Source of the DNA: Microbulbifer agarilyticus
Lineage (GTDB): Bacteria; Pseudomonadota; Gammaproteobacteria; Pseudomonadales; Cellvibrionaceae
Direction: 5' to 3'
Length of the DNA: 64,000 nt
NCBI RefSeq assembly: GCF_001999945.1
Contig: NZ_CP019650.1
Location: 3,596,001-3,660,000, forward strand
Positions 1 through 9,279 of this stretch are shown here, one piece after another. A program made the position numbers and the translations under genes. The notes under the pieces were generated by a model. The model was given only the letters and a program-made list of their open reading frames with translations, had not been told where the DNA came from and ran no database searches. Within the stretch, counting starts at the first letter, position 1. Each line of letters begins with the position of its first letter.

Positions 1-1
1 T

Positions 2-361
2 TTTGCCGATGTGGTGGGACGCTGGAAAACCGTTGACGATGAAACCGGACAAGCCAAGTCCATCGTGGAAATCTACGAGAAGGGCGGCAAATACTACGGC
101 CGCGTGGTGGACCTGTTGATGAAGCCGGACGATACCGTGTGTGAAGCCTGCCCCGGCGCCAACAAGGGCAAGAAAGTTGTCGGCATGGACATCATTACCA
201 ACATGGTGAAGAAAGGTAATGTGTACGAAGGCGGCCAGATTCTCGACCCCGTCAAAGGCAAGGTATACGACTGTAAGATGTGGGAAGAAGGCGGCAACCT
301 GATGGTGCGCGGCTACCTGGGCTTCTTCTACCGCACCCAGACCTGGTACCCTGCGGACTGA
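2..361 (+). CDS. DUF2147 family protein, C-terminal part (5' end outside window)
   Basis: The reading frame is already open at base 2 (reading F-A-D-V-V-G-R-W), so the gene starts before the window and its signal peptide is missing here. The visible 119 residues carry the typical DUF2147 pattern: a VVGRWKTVDDETG opening, a central stretch with a paired cysteine (CEAC), and an ending with GYLGFFYRTQTWYP. Members are small exported proteins of about 140-160 residues, thought to form a lipocalin-like beta-barrel. Their biochemical role is not established. A strong hairpin with a T run follows the stop. A GTG at 11 would be an internal start and is unlikely. Confidence 0.8.
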   Translation, partial: FADVVGRWKTVDDETGQAKSIVEIYEKGGKYYGRVVDLLMKPDDTVCEACPGANKGKKVVGMDIITNMVKKGNVYEGGQILDPVKGKVYDCKMWEEGGNLMVRGYLGFFYRTQTWYPAD

Positions 362-384
362 TAAACACGGTGTAAACACCAAAT

Positions 385-415
385 AAAAAAGGAGGGCCTG
401 AGCCCTCCTTTTTTT
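385..415. terminator. Bidirectional intrinsic terminator
   Basis: The hairpin GGAGGGC-ctga-GCCCTCC (391-408) has A-rich sequence on its left and seven T on its right, so it can end the DUF2147 transcript on the plus strand and the oprB-like transcript on the minus strand. Confidence 0.85.
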
Positions 416-494
416 GTGTGTAGATCGATGGGTGTGACGCTGGATACGATTTATCCGCTAGGCATCGCGGGTCCTTTCTGACAGCGTTAATTAA

Positions 495-1823
495 CTAGAA
501 TCGCAGCTGTACCCGTACCGCCCCAACCGTGGCATTGTCACGACTGGTTTCATGCGGATGCACTCGCTGCAAGTCCGCGGTGATACGCAGCCAGGGTGTC
601 ACAAACAGGTTATAAAAGGCTTCTAACCCCTCTTCATCTTCAATGAAAAATGTCGGGTCGAAGGGCATAGACGCGCCAACTTTTGCCAGACCGCGGACCA
701 GGTCGTCACTCAGGCCGTATTTAAAATAGCCAATACCCCAGTGATCCTGTGTACGGCTCGGAAACAGCCCCTGCCCGCCGAGGCCGGCGATAAAGTGCCA
801 TTTCAATGGGTTGGGGTTACCATCGGAAATGGCCCCTTCCGCAAATAATCCCCAGCCGATATCCGGGCTTTCTGGATAGTGATAAAGGTATTGCTGCACC
901 CGCGTACTCAGGTACCAGTAACCATCTTTCGTCAGGATCGATTCAGCGGCCTCTGGGAGATCGATGAGCGCCGGAATAGTGGCGAGGTCGAGCCCTTGTT
1001 TTGAACTGTATACACCACGTACGCCATAAAACGCTTTTTGACCTGAAATGGTCACCGGAAAAGTTACCGAGAGGCTGGTGGTGGTGCCATCGCGAAACGG
1101 ATGACGGATAACGTCGTAATCCTGAGCATTGCGTGGGTCATATACCATCAGGGTAAAACCCGCGTGCTCGGCTTTCAGCTTGCCAATTACCCCAAACAGG
1201 TAAGGTGGAGTGACCCCAGTAATGGGCGCCGCGAGTGCGGTATTCAAAAAGGTATTGAGGCCACCCCCGCCGGTGAGCGGCTTCTTGGCCGCAGCGTCGA
1301 GCATATTGAATTTGCCAATGGAAATCCCCCCACGCTCGCCGAAACTCTGCGAAAGCGTCAGTGTCAGCTCCTGATCACCCCCTCCGAGCCTGGGGAAGGC
1401 CATTGCGGTATTGAACGGAAATAGCGCCCCACTCTCCGGGTCGTTCGCATCCTCGCCATAGAGCCATTCCTGATGCGCATTGAGTGAAAGTCCTCGCCAC
1501 AATCCGGCCTTGGCCAGATCCACATTGATGATAAGATCGCCCTTGCCGCCATACTGCCAACTCTTGTGTCCGCCCCCCGCGGTGATGCCTTGGGAGAACT
1601 GGGTCAGCCAAAGATCAAGGTCTACCCCACCCTCACGTGCGGCCTGCCGTCTGCCGCCGGGGCAGTCAAATAGTGATGGGCGCTCGCAATATGTGGTGCT
1701 GCCGGTCGCCTGCTTGCTCGGTTGCGCGAACCCTAGAGGAGCAGTAACGCACCCCATCAATACGAATGTGATAAACGCATGTTCCAGCCAATACCTCATG
1801 CGGATAGATATCGCAGTTGTCAA
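495..1823 (-). CDS. OprB-family carbohydrate-selective porin
   Basis: This 442-residue outer-membrane porin probably lets sugars or other small polar solutes diffuse into the periplasm. The N terminus has a signal-peptide-like hydrophobic segment (about residues 13-33). The mature part is rich in alternating beta-strand pattern. Typical OprB segments are visible: WLTQFSQGITAGGG, a GKFNMLDAA stretch, and a late GIGYFKYGLSDDL segment. The protein ends in VRVQLRF, an aromatic C terminus as expected for BAM-inserted barrels. It lies 25 bases behind the amidohydrolase gene on the same strand, so the two are probably co-transcribed and the porin may import that enzyme's substrate. The substrate cannot be told from the sequence. 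Confidence 0.8.
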   Translation of the reverse strand: MTTAISIRMRYWLEHAFITFVLMGCVTAPLGFAQPSKQATGSTTYCERPSLFDCPGGRRQAAREGGVDLDLWLTQFSQGITAGGGHKSWQYGGKGDLIINVDLAKAGLWRGLSLNAHQEWLYGEDANDPESGALFPFNTAMAFPRLGGGDQELTLTLSQSFGERGGISIGKFNMLDAAAKKPLTGGGGLNTFLNTALAAPITGVTPPYLFGVIGKLKAEHAGFTLMVYDPRNAQDYDVIRHPFRDGTTTSLSVTFPVTISGQKAFYGVRGVYSSKQGLDLATIPALIDLPEAAESILTKDGYWYLSTRVQQYLYHYPESPDIGWGLFAEGAISDGNPNPLKWHFIAGLGGQGLFPSRTQDHWGIGYFKYGLSDDLVRGLAKVGASMPFDPTFFIEDEEGLEAFYNLFVTPWLRITADLQRVHPHETSRDNATVGAVRVQLRF

Positions 1824-1848
1824 CTTTCAGGAGAGCAAGGAAACACGC

Positions 1849-3633
1849 TTAGAGCCCATCACGAAATGTGAACCTGCCGTCCATCATAGTACCCACCACT
1901 TTGGTATCGGCAATCTCTGAAGGTTTCACGTCGAAAATATTCTTTTCCAAGATGACAAGGTCAGCGTACTTTCCAACTTCGATACTGCCTACCTTGTCTT
2001 CCATGCGTGCCTCATAGGCGCCACCCAAAGTTACCGCCTGCAGGCACTGTTCAAGCGTGATTGCCTGGCTCATTGGCGGGAACACACGCTGGTCGTTTGG
2101 GTTTGACGGGTCCCTCCGGGTTATGGCCGCCTCGCACTGGGTTAATGCCCCCATGTTTTCTCGATTTGTGCTGGGTACATCGGCAGAGATACTTACGTTG
2201 GTGCCGCCATCGATGGCGGTCCTGATTTGCTGAAAATACTTGAGAGTCCGCTCTTCCCCGATGGCCGCAGACGTTGCTTCCATCCCCCCACTCCAAGTTG
2301 TCGCCCAGATGGGCGTGATATTTACCGGAATTTTGTTTTCCAGCACGCGCTTCATGTCATCCGGATGCACAACAGTAAAATGCTGCAAGGTGTTACGCGC
2401 ATCGACATTGCCGTTTTTCTTTGAGGCAAGGAAGGAGTCGATGGTGTCACGCACCGTCTGGGAGCCATCCACATGCACCGAAACATCTAAACCAGCCTGA
2501 TTCGCGGCTTTAATTACTTCATCTGTTCGCTGTGCCGATACACCACGTTTCACCTTCTTGCTTGGTTTATCAGAGAAAGGTTCAATCATAACGGAGGCAT
2601 GACTGGTATGTACTCCCTCCGGGTGTATCTTGATACCGGTAACACGAATCAAATTCGTGTCATACATGCCTTTTAAAGTTCTGGCATTTTCTACCAACTG
2701 ATCGACTGATTGCGCATCTGTTTTGTACAGAACCTGCATAAAAGTACGAAGTTTTAGCGAGCCTTGTTTCCGCTGTTCATCCAATAGCTTCAGCGCAGTC
2801 TTGTGATCATCAAAATGTCTTGTAAGACTCTTGATATTGGGCGTGATCAGCCCCTGGTTTATATAACCTGTGTAGCCGAAGCTTGCAGCTAAGTCGTATA
2901 GTTCGCGCTGACTTTCCTCAATCATCTTGTCTGCCTGCCAGGCACCAGAATCGATAAAGGCGTCCATCCATGCAAACTCTTTTGCGTAACCCGTAGGGTT
3001 ACCTTTCTCATCACGCACCCATTCAATTAGCCCGGGAACGGGATCTTCGGTATCTTTATTGACGCCACCCATATCCATGGCTTTGCTGTTCATCCACATA
3101 TCATGCATGGTGTAATCAAGGAGTATCACCGGACGATCGGGAACAATAGCGTCGAGATCCTTGGCCGTCGGCAGTTCATCCATCAGCGCGGGATTCCAGC
3201 CGGACCCTCGAATAAATTTTTCATCAGGATTGTCTTCTGCATACTTCGAAATAATTTCCAAGTAGTCAGATTTTGATTTGGCCTCGCCTAGCTTTGCGCC
3301 CAGCGCCATCCAACCCGATGCAATCAAATGTTCATGGGCACTAAAAAAGCCCGGCAGCAACATTTTACCTTTTAGATCGATCTGCTTGGTTTTCTCGCCA
3401 ACAAATTTGGACGCACCCTCTACATCACCCACGTAGGTGATTTTGTTTCCAGTAATGGCGACTGACTCCGCCCAGGGCTGCGCCGGATTCATTGTGTAAA
3501 CTTTGCCGTTAGTGAAGAGGATATCAGCATGCTGTGGCGCGGCACTTGTGAGTGTGCCAAACAAAAAGATCCAGCTAATAAACGAGAGTTTGAGGAAGTA
3601 AGTAGAGCAGCTTTGGCGTATCTTGGATCTCAT
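1849..3633 (-). CDS. Amidohydrolase 3 (YtcJ-like) family metal-dependent hydrolase, exported
   Basis: This 594-residue protein of the amidohydrolase superfamily opens its mature part with NGKVYTMNPAQPWAESVAI, followed by PGFFSAHEHL, whose H-x-H pair is the first metal-ligand motif. Later segments (KIHPEGVHTSH, VSVHVDGSQT, ISADVPS) fit the beta/alpha barrel with further histidine and aspartate ligands. The C terminus (GSIEVGKYADLVIL) closes the small beta domain typical of the family. I chose the ATG at 3633 because it is followed directly by a signal peptide (MRSKIRQ... to TSAA). The frame stays open to 3720, but that extension looks non-coding. Members hydrolyse C-N bonds in varied small molecules; the substrate here is unknown. 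The OprB-like porin follows directly. Confidence 0.8.
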   Translation of the reverse strand: MRSKIRQSCSTYFLKLSFISWIFLFGTLTSAAPQHADILFTNGKVYTMNPAQPWAESVAITGNKITYVGDVEGASKFVGEKTKQIDLKGKMLLPGFFSAHEHLIASGWMALGAKLGEAKSKSDYLEIISKYAEDNPDEKFIRGSGWNPALMDELPTAKDLDAIVPDRPVILLDYTMHDMWMNSKAMDMGGVNKDTEDPVPGLIEWVRDEKGNPTGYAKEFAWMDAFIDSGAWQADKMIEESQRELYDLAASFGYTGYINQGLITPNIKSLTRHFDDHKTALKLLDEQRKQGSLKLRTFMQVLYKTDAQSVDQLVENARTLKGMYDTNLIRVTGIKIHPEGVHTSHASVMIEPFSDKPSKKVKRGVSAQRTDEVIKAANQAGLDVSVHVDGSQTVRDTIDSFLASKKNGNVDARNTLQHFTVVHPDDMKRVLENKIPVNITPIWATTWSGGMEATSAAIGEERTLKYFQQIRTAIDGGTNVSISADVPSTNRENMGALTQCEAAITRRDPSNPNDQRVFPPMSQAITLEQCLQAVTLGGAYEARMEDKVGSIEVGKYADLVILEKNIFDVKPSEIADTKVVGTMMDGRFTFRDGL

Positions 3634-3811
3634 GACAGTGGCACACTTTATGTTAACAGTCACCGAATTACCGGCTCGAATAGCATGTGACATTAAACGT
3701 ACAGACAGGAGCGAACACATGCCTTGCGGGCGTCGAAATTCTCTTCACGAGTTTGTTCCGACCTGAAGTGCCCTAAATATAGTGGAAGATTTTTTTGGAG
3801 CGTGCAGGTAC

Positions 3812-3845
3812 AAAAAAGCCCCACCGGTTAGGGCAGGGCTTTTTG
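3812..3845 (-). terminator. Intrinsic terminator after parC
   Basis: AAAAGCCC (3814-3821) pairs with GGGCTTTT (3836-3843). Read on the minus strand it is a hairpin followed by T residues, 54 bases beyond the parC stop codon. Confidence 0.75.
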
Positions 3846-3898
3846 TATTCACTACGTCAGGCAGAAGTTTTCACACCGGCCAACCAGTGCGCGAAGGC

Positions 3899-6148
3899 TC
3901 ACTTTTCAACCACTTCCACCTTATCGACTTTCTGGAAACCGCGCGGCAGTTTGTTGCCGCGGCGGCCCCGCTCACCCTGGTAGTGCTCAAGCTCGGAAAC
4001 CTTGATACGGGTGTGGCGTTTACCGGCGTGAACCAACAGCTGATCCTTGCCTTCGAGCACCGCAATTCCCACCACAGTTTCTTCGCCACTGGCAGCGCGC
4101 GCAGCGGGGATATTGATGATCTTATTACCCTTGCCTTTGGACAGTTCCGGCAACTCAGATACCGGGAACACCAGCATACGTCCTTCGCTGGTCACTGCCG
4201 CGAGCAGCGCCGCGTCGGGGTTTTCGATCTCCTGTGGCGGCAACACACTGGCGCCCTTGGGCAGGGTCAACATGGCCTTACCGGCCTTGTTGCGCGATTG
4301 CAGGTCTGCGTACTTGGCGATAAAGCCGTAGCCTGCATTACTCGCCAGCAGGACTTTCTGATCGTCCGCCCCCATCAACAGGCCTTCAAAGGTGGCGCCG
4401 GAGGGTGGGTTAATGCGCCCGGATACCGGCTCACCCTGCCCCCGCGCAGACGGCAACGTGTGTGCGGCAATGGCGTAACTGCGCCCGCTGCTGTCGAGTA
4501 ACAGCGCCGGCTGGTTACTCTTGCCACGGGCGGCAAAACGGAAGCCGTCGCCGGCCTTGTAGCTGAGCGATTCCGGATCGATTTCATGACCTTTGGCCTG
4601 GCGAATCCAGCCCTTGGCCGACAGCACCACGGTAATCGGATCGGAAGACAGCAACTCGGTCTCGCTGAAGGCCTTGGCTTCGGCGCGCTCGACGATGGGC
4701 GAGCGGCGGTCGTCGCCAAACTCTTTGGCGGCTTCCAGCAATTCTTTCTTGATCAGGGTCTTGAGGCGACGCGCGCTGTCCAGGGTCTTGGTCAGCATAT
4801 CGCGTTCTTTCTCGAGTTCCGCCTGCTCACCGCGGATCTTCATTTCCTCGAGGCGCGCCAACTGACGCAACTTGGTATCGAGCACGTATTCCGCCTGCAC
4901 CTCGGACAGCTCGAAGCGGCGCATCAGCTCCTGCTTCGGCTCCTCGTGGGTGCGGATAATCTCGATCACTTCGTCGATATTGAGGAAGGCGATCAACAAG
5001 CCATCCAACAGGTGCAGACGCTTCTCGACCTTTTCCAGGCGGAACTGCAGGCGGCGACGAGTGGTAACGGTACGGAAGCTCAGCCACTCGGACAGGATCT
5101 TGTCGAGGGATTTAACCTGCGGGCGACCGTCGACGCCGATCATGTTCAGATTGACCCGGTAGCTCTTTTCCAGGTCGGTGGTGGCAAACAGGTGATTCAT
5201 CACCTGCTCCAGGTCCACGCGGTTGGACTTGGGCACAATCACCAGGCGGGTCGGGTTTTCATGGTCTGACTCGTCGCGCAGGTCACCCACCATCGGCAGT
5301 TTCTTCGCCTGCATCTGCGCGGCGATCTGCTCCAGTACCTTGGAGCCACTGGCCTGGTGCGGCAGCGCGGTGATTACGATATCGCCGTCTTCCTTGGTCC
5401 ACACCGCACGCATTTTCACCGAGCCCTTGCCGGTCTCGTACATCTTGTGGATATCTGCGCGCGGCGAAATGATCTCTGCCTCGGTGGGCATATCCGGACC
5501 GTGGATAAACTCGCACAGGTCACTCACCGTGGCCTTGGGGTTTTCCAGCATGTGTATGGTGGCATTAACCACTTCACGCAGGTTGTGTGGCGGAATGTCT
5601 GTAGCCATACCCACCGCAATACCGGTGGTACCGTTCAACAGGATGTTCGGCACCCGTGCCGGCAACACCGTCGGTTCGTCCATGGTGCCGTCAAAGTTCG
5701 GCTGCCAGTCCACGGTGCCCTGACCCAGCTCGGACAGCAGCACCTCAGAGTATTTGCCCATGCGCGATTCGGTGTAACGCATGGCAGCGAAGGACTTGGG
5801 ATCGTCCGGGGAGCCCCAGTTACCCTGGCCATCCACCAGCGGATAGCGGTAGCTAAACGGCTGCGCCATCAGCACCATGGCTTCGTATACGGCGCTGTCC
5901 CCGTGCGGGTGGTACTTACCGATCACGTCACCCACGGTACGGGCAGATTTCTTGTATTTGGCGCTGGCTTTGAGGCCCAGCTCGCTCATGGCGTAGACGA
6001 TACGGCGCTGTACCGGCTTCAAACCATCACCGATATTCGGCAGGGCGCGGTCCAGAATCACGTACATGGAGTAGTCCAGATACGCCTTTTCCGTATAGTC
6101 CGCCAGGTGTTGGCGCTCGGAAGCTTCGTAGACTGAGGGCTCGGTCAT
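3899..6148 (-). CDS. parC: DNA topoisomerase IV subunit A
   Basis: This 749-residue subunit A of topoisomerase IV unlinks daughter chromosomes together with ParE. The breakage-reunion domain is clear. The catalytic tyrosine is Tyr125 in [10 protein letters not shown], and the quinolone-determining stretch [11 protein letters not shown] carries Ser85 and Glu89, the residues equivalent to E. coli Ser80 and Glu84, so no classic resistance substitution is present. The C-terminal half carries the beta-pinwheel blades (for example [22 protein letters not shown]). Length matches the usual 740-755 residues. The start [24 protein letters not shown] agrees with the family. ParE is not adjacent in this window. 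A terminator follows. Confidence 0.97.
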   Translation of the reverse strand: MTEPSVYEASERQHLADYTEKAYLDYSMYVILDRALPNIGDGLKPVQRRIVYAMSELGLKASAKYKKSARTVGDVIGKYHPHGDSAVYEAMVLMAQPFSYRYPLVDGQGNWGSPDDPKSFAAMRYTESRMGKYSEVLLSELGQGTVDWQPNFDGTMDEPTVLPARVPNILLNGTTGIAVGMATDIPPHNLREVVNATIHMLENPKATVSDLCEFIHGPDMPTEAEIISPRADIHKMYETGKGSVKMRAVWTKEDGDIVITALPHQASGSKVLEQIAAQMQAKKLPMVGDLRDESDHENPTRLVIVPKSNRVDLEQVMNHLFATTDLEKSYRVNLNMIGVDGRPQVKSLDKILSEWLSFRTVTTRRRLQFRLEKVEKRLHLLDGLLIAFLNIDEVIEIIRTHEEPKQELMRRFELSEVQAEYVLDTKLRQLARLEEMKIRGEQAELEKERDMLTKTLDSARRLKTLIKKELLEAAKEFGDDRRSPIVERAEAKAFSETELLSSDPITVVLSAKGWIRQAKGHEIDPESLSYKAGDGFRFAARGKSNQPALLLDSSGRSYAIAAHTLPSARGQGEPVSGRINPPSGATFEGLLMGADDQKVLLASNAGYGFIAKYADLQSRNKAGKAMLTLPKGASVLPPQEIENPDAALLAAVTSEGRMLVFPVSELPELSKGKGNKIINIPAARAASGEETVVGIAVLEGKDQLLVHAGKRHTRIKVSELEHYQGERGRRGNKLPRGFQKVDKVEVVEK

Positions 6149-6291
6149 ACTGCGAGAGTCTCGTTATTCTGTGGGGACAGGTAAATATAAGAGGGGGATT
6201 ATGGCCGACACAGACGAGCGGTTCAAAGATCCTGTCCACATCTGCACCAGTTTGCAGGTCGCAGGGGAATACGGCTAAATACGCAGCGACG

Positions 6292-6320
6292 CCCAAACTA
6301 GACCCAAACTAGACCCAAAT
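6292..6320. repeat. Short 11-nt tandem repeat
   Basis: CCCAAACTAGA occurs twice in a row (6292-6302, 6303-6313), followed by a partial third copy, in the divergent intergenic region between parC and the DUF2214 gene. It could be a slippage product or a protein-binding array; no function can be read from it. Confidence 0.6.
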
Positions 6321-6383
6321 CAGGCTCAGATTAGGCCCAAACAACCGCGGTCACTGGCGCCGCCACCGGTATGGAAACCACTT

Positions 6384-6836
6384 ATGCCCGCGCTCTTCGC
6401 CTTCCTGCACCACCTTGCGTTCCTGGCCCTCGCTGTCACCCTGACGGTACAGCTGGTGGTCCTGGGGCAACCTCTTACTGTGCAGAGCGCGCGCAAATTA
6501 GGGATTGTGGACCGAATCGTGGGGGCGTCCGCCGTGGCCCTGCTGATTGTCGGCCTGCTGCGCGTGTATCACTTTGAAAAGGGCGCTGACTACTATTTCC
6601 ACAATGCGGCGTTTCACGCGAAGCTGGCACTGTTCGCCCTCGCCGCCACGCTGTCGGCCGTCCCCACCCTGCAATTTCTCGCCTGGCGCCGGGAAATTGC
6701 CCGCGGGCAGCAGCCACAACTGCCGGAACGGCGCCGCCGCTGGCTACGTATTATCGTGCACACCGAGCTAACGGCATTGGTGGGCATGGCCCTGTGCGGT
6801 GCGCTTATGGCCAAGGGTATCGGCTACTTTGGCTGA
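6384..6836 (+). CDS. DUF2214 family inner-membrane protein
   Basis: This 150-residue protein has four predicted membrane segments: about residues 4-28, 44-62, 78-97 and 126-146. The pattern MPALFAFLHHLAFLALAVTL near the start and the YYFHNAAFHAKLALF segment (histidines near membrane borders) fit the DUF2214 family, whose function is not known. It is transcribed divergently from parC. A weak GGAA lies before the ATG. Confidence 0.7.
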   Translation: MPALFAFLHHLAFLALAVTLTVQLVVLGQPLTVQSARKLGIVDRIVGASAVALLIVGLLRVYHFEKGADYYFHNAAFHAKLALFALAATLSAVPTLQFLAWRREIARGQQPQLPERRRRWLRIIVHTELTALVGMALCGALMAKGIGYFG

Positions 6837-6954
6837 GGCCGCCTGTGCCCGCTGAGAGCCATACGCCGCCCAGAAGGCATCCAAACCCCACAATTTTCGT
6901 ACCAGAGCAAAACACCAACTATTCTGACCTCAGATATTGCTCACAGGTGCACGG

Positions 6955-8490
6955 GTGAAAAGACTCCGACTGGTTCTCGGTGACCAGCTCAATCACAACC
7001 ACTCCTGGTACCGCGATGATGATGCTGAGACCTGGTACTTCATTGCGGAAATGCGCCAGGAAACGGACTACGCCAGCCACCATATCCAAAAAGTGGTGGC
7101 GTTCTTTGAAGCGATGGCCGAGTTTGCCGCATGGCTTAAAGTGCGCGGTAAAAATGTTATCCACTACACCCTGGATCACCCCGAGAATTCACAGAACCTC
7201 GGCACCAATATCGCCGGGCTCGTTGCCAAGCATCAATTCGCCTGTTTCCAGTACCAGCTGCCCGACGAATACCGGCTCGACCAGCAACTTGCGCAGCTGG
7301 CCGACGACCTGAGCATTCCCACCGAGGTGTTTGACAGCGAACATTTCCTCACCGAACGCAATGCACTTAGCAAATTCTTCGAAGGCAAGAAAACCCTGCT
7401 GATGGAGAGCTTCTATCGCCATATGCGCAAGCAGCATGACATCTTGCTGACCAGCGCGGGCGAACCGGAGGGCGGGCAGTGGAACTTCGACCAAAGCAAC
7501 CGCAAGAAGTGGACCGGCTCACCGGAAATCCCGCACGCGCGCGGCTTCCGCAAAAACGTAACCGCAACTGTCGCGCGCTTGGAACATTGCGGGGTTAAAA
7601 CCATCGGCGCTATCGACCCACAGCAATTCAGCTGGCCCACCTCACGGGAAGATGCACTGGCGGTGCTGCGGCATTTTTGTAGCGCGCTACTACCCCACTT
7701 TGGTGATTATCAGGATGCCATGCACGATCGCGAGGTATACCTGTTCCACAGCCGCCTCAGTTTCGCGCTAAATAGTAAGCTGCTGCACCCACAGGAAGTG
7801 ATCGATAAAGCCATCGCGCACTGGCGTGCACACCAATCTGAAATCGATATCAGTCAAATCGAGGGGTTCGTTCGGCAGATTCTCGGCTGGCGAGAATATA
7901 TGCGGGGCATCTACTGGAAAGCGATGCCCGACTATCGCCGCTGCAATCGCCTGCACAACCACAGGCCGCTACCCGAGTTTTACTGGAGCGGTAACACGCA
8001 AATGAACTGCCTGCACCACGCCATCCGCAACAGCCTGGACAATGCCTACGCCCACCACATTCAGCGATTGATGATTACCGGCAACTTCGCGCTGCTGGCA
8101 CAGGTGCACCCAGACCAGGTAGAGGCCTGGTACCTGGGTATTTACATCGATGCTATCGAGTGGGTGGAGATGCCCAACACCCGGGGTATGAGCCAGTTTG
8201 CCGATGGCGGTTTGGTTGCCACCAAACCCTATGTGAGCAGCGGCAGTTATATTCACAAGATGAGTAATTACTGCGAGTCGTGCCGGTACAATGTAAAAGA
8301 ACGCACCTCCGATGAGGCCTGCCCATTTAACAGTCTGTATTGGCACTTTATCGAAGAGAAGCGCGAACGACTGGCCCACAACCCGCGTATGTCGATGATG
8401 TTGCATCAACTGGACAAGATGTCAGATGCCGATCGCAAAGCCCTGCGCACGCGCGCCAGGCAGATCATTCAGAATCCGGATAAGTTCTAG
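6955..8490 (+). CDS. Fe-S cluster cryptochrome/(6-4) photolyase-like protein (PhrB/CryB type)
   Basis: This protein of about 511 residues belongs to the prokaryotic Fe-S cryptochrome/photolyase group, which uses FAD and light to repair (6-4) photoproducts. The N terminus LRLVLGDQLNHNHSW matches the antenna-domain start of this group. The FAD-binding half contains QILGWREYMRGIYW and GMSQFADGG. Four cysteines at about 352, 440, 443 and 456 (in MNCLHH, YCESC and EACPF) match the 4Fe-4S ligand spacing of Agrobacterium PhrB, recalled as 350, 438, 441 and 454. I prefer the GTG at 6955 because the following residues match the family start; a TTG at 6937 is possible. The neighbours do not form an obvious operon. 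Confidence 0.88.
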   Translation: MKRLRLVLGDQLNHNHSWYRDDDAETWYFIAEMRQETDYASHHIQKVVAFFEAMAEFAAWLKVRGKNVIHYTLDHPENSQNLGTNIAGLVAKHQFACFQYQLPDEYRLDQQLAQLADDLSIPTEVFDSEHFLTERNALSKFFEGKKTLLMESFYRHMRKQHDILLTSAGEPEGGQWNFDQSNRKKWTGSPEIPHARGFRKNVTATVARLEHCGVKTIGAIDPQQFSWPTSREDALAVLRHFCSALLPHFGDYQDAMHDREVYLFHSRLSFALNSKLLHPQEVIDKAIAHWRAHQSEIDISQIEGFVRQILGWREYMRGIYWKAMPDYRRCNRLHNHRPLPEFYWSGNTQMNCLHHAIRNSLDNAYAHHIQRLMITGNFALLAQVHPDQVEAWYLGIYIDAIEWVEMPNTRGMSQFADGGLVATKPYVSSGSYIHKMSNYCESCRYNVKERTSDEACPFNSLYWHFIEEKRERLAHNPRMSMMLHQLDKMSDADRKALRTRARQIIQNPDKF

Positions 8491-8528
8491 GCGGCGCGTG
8501 GACCGTGCCGCCCGGCAGGTGAGTCCTT

Positions 8529-9158
8529 TTATCGATTCCAGTTCACCTGAAACTGAACCGAATTATCCACACCTTCGTCACCGCCATAGCGATACATGGA
8601 CAGGGTGCCGCTAACGCGGTCAGTAAACGCCAGTTTTACAAACGGCTTGAGGTAGGTGTCGCCACTAATAGCGATATCTTCGCTGTAACAGTTGCTGCAA
8701 CCCGCGATCTGCCGGCTCATATCCAGATGACGATAACCCAGATTCAGGCCAACCAAGAATTTGCGGCTCTCGCTCAGTGGATATTGCACGCCGGCATCTA
8801 CATTCAGATTCCATGCAACGATTGAAGAATCTTCTGTGGAACGATCCCCACTCCACTCATTCTCTACGTACTGCGAAAATTCGGCCTTGTCGTCTACCAG
8901 AATCGCACCGGCACCGATATTGAAATTAAACAGGCCATATTCACCAGAATAACCCGCTCCCAGACCAAAACCGGAATCGCTTACGCCGTCAACACGAGCT
9001 ACATCGGCGTCGAAGTTAAATATTTCGCCATGCAGGCTCCAGCTGCCCTGATAGTAGTTTTCAGATACCTCGGCCATCGGCATCTCTTCCGCACTGGCAT
9101 TCACCGCCATTACCGAGGCCAACACGCCAGCTAACCAATGCCACTTATATTTGGTCAT
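8529..9158 (-). CDS. Small outer-membrane beta-barrel protein, unknown role
   Basis: This 209-residue exported protein has a clear signal peptide (about residues 1-23, ending NASA). The mature part shows regular alternating strands with aromatic and glycine residues (LGLNLGYRHL, LKPFVKLAF, SGTLSMYRYGG), as expected of an eight- to ten-stranded outer-membrane barrel. Two cysteines (CSNC) lie in a predicted loop. It ends in VQFQVNWNR, not a classic aromatic C terminus. I do not recognise a named family. It is downstream of the giant AsmA-like gene on the same strand, separated by 121 bases that include a hairpin. It converges with the photolyase gene at a GGCGGC/GCCGCC hairpin (8490-8512). Confidence 0.65.
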   Translation of the reverse strand: MTKYKWHWLAGVLASVMAVNASAEEMPMAEVSENYYQGSWSLHGEIFNFDADVARVDGVSDSGFGLGAGYSGEYGLFNFNIGAGAILVDDKAEFSQYVENEWSGDRSTEDSSIVAWNLNVDAGVQYPLSESRKFLVGLNLGYRHLDMSRQIAGCSNCYSEDIAISGDTYLKPFVKLAFTDRVSGTLSMYRYGGDEGVDNSVQFQVNWNR

Positions 9159-9181
9159 ATTTCCCCCAAAACAGTTTTATA

Positions 9182-9214
9182 TTGCTATTAGACCCGCAAA
9201 CTGCGGGGTAGCAA
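9182..9214 (-). other. Hairpin between the AsmA-like gene and the outer-membrane protein gene
   Basis: TTGCTA (9182-9187) and TAGCAA (9209-9214) enclose CCCGCA-aac-TGCGGG (9193-9207). On the minus strand it lies downstream of the 5.6-kb gene and just upstream of the outer-membrane protein gene. It could be a weak terminator or attenuator; it has no strong T run. Confidence 0.5.
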
Positions 9215-9279
9215 TTAGACGGGCGAATGACCAAAAACGCAAGATTGGTTCCACTTTCAACCAGTGCTTGATCGGCCCA

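Noticed and set aside
3782..5269. Long plus-strand frames over parC (239 and 227 codons)
   Set aside because: They are antisense to a clear parC in high-GC DNA and show no family pattern or ribosome-binding site.
6292..6320. Short direct repeats as replication iterons or a CRISPR-like array
   Set aside because: Only two and a half copies of 11 bases with no spacers and no replication or cas genes nearby.
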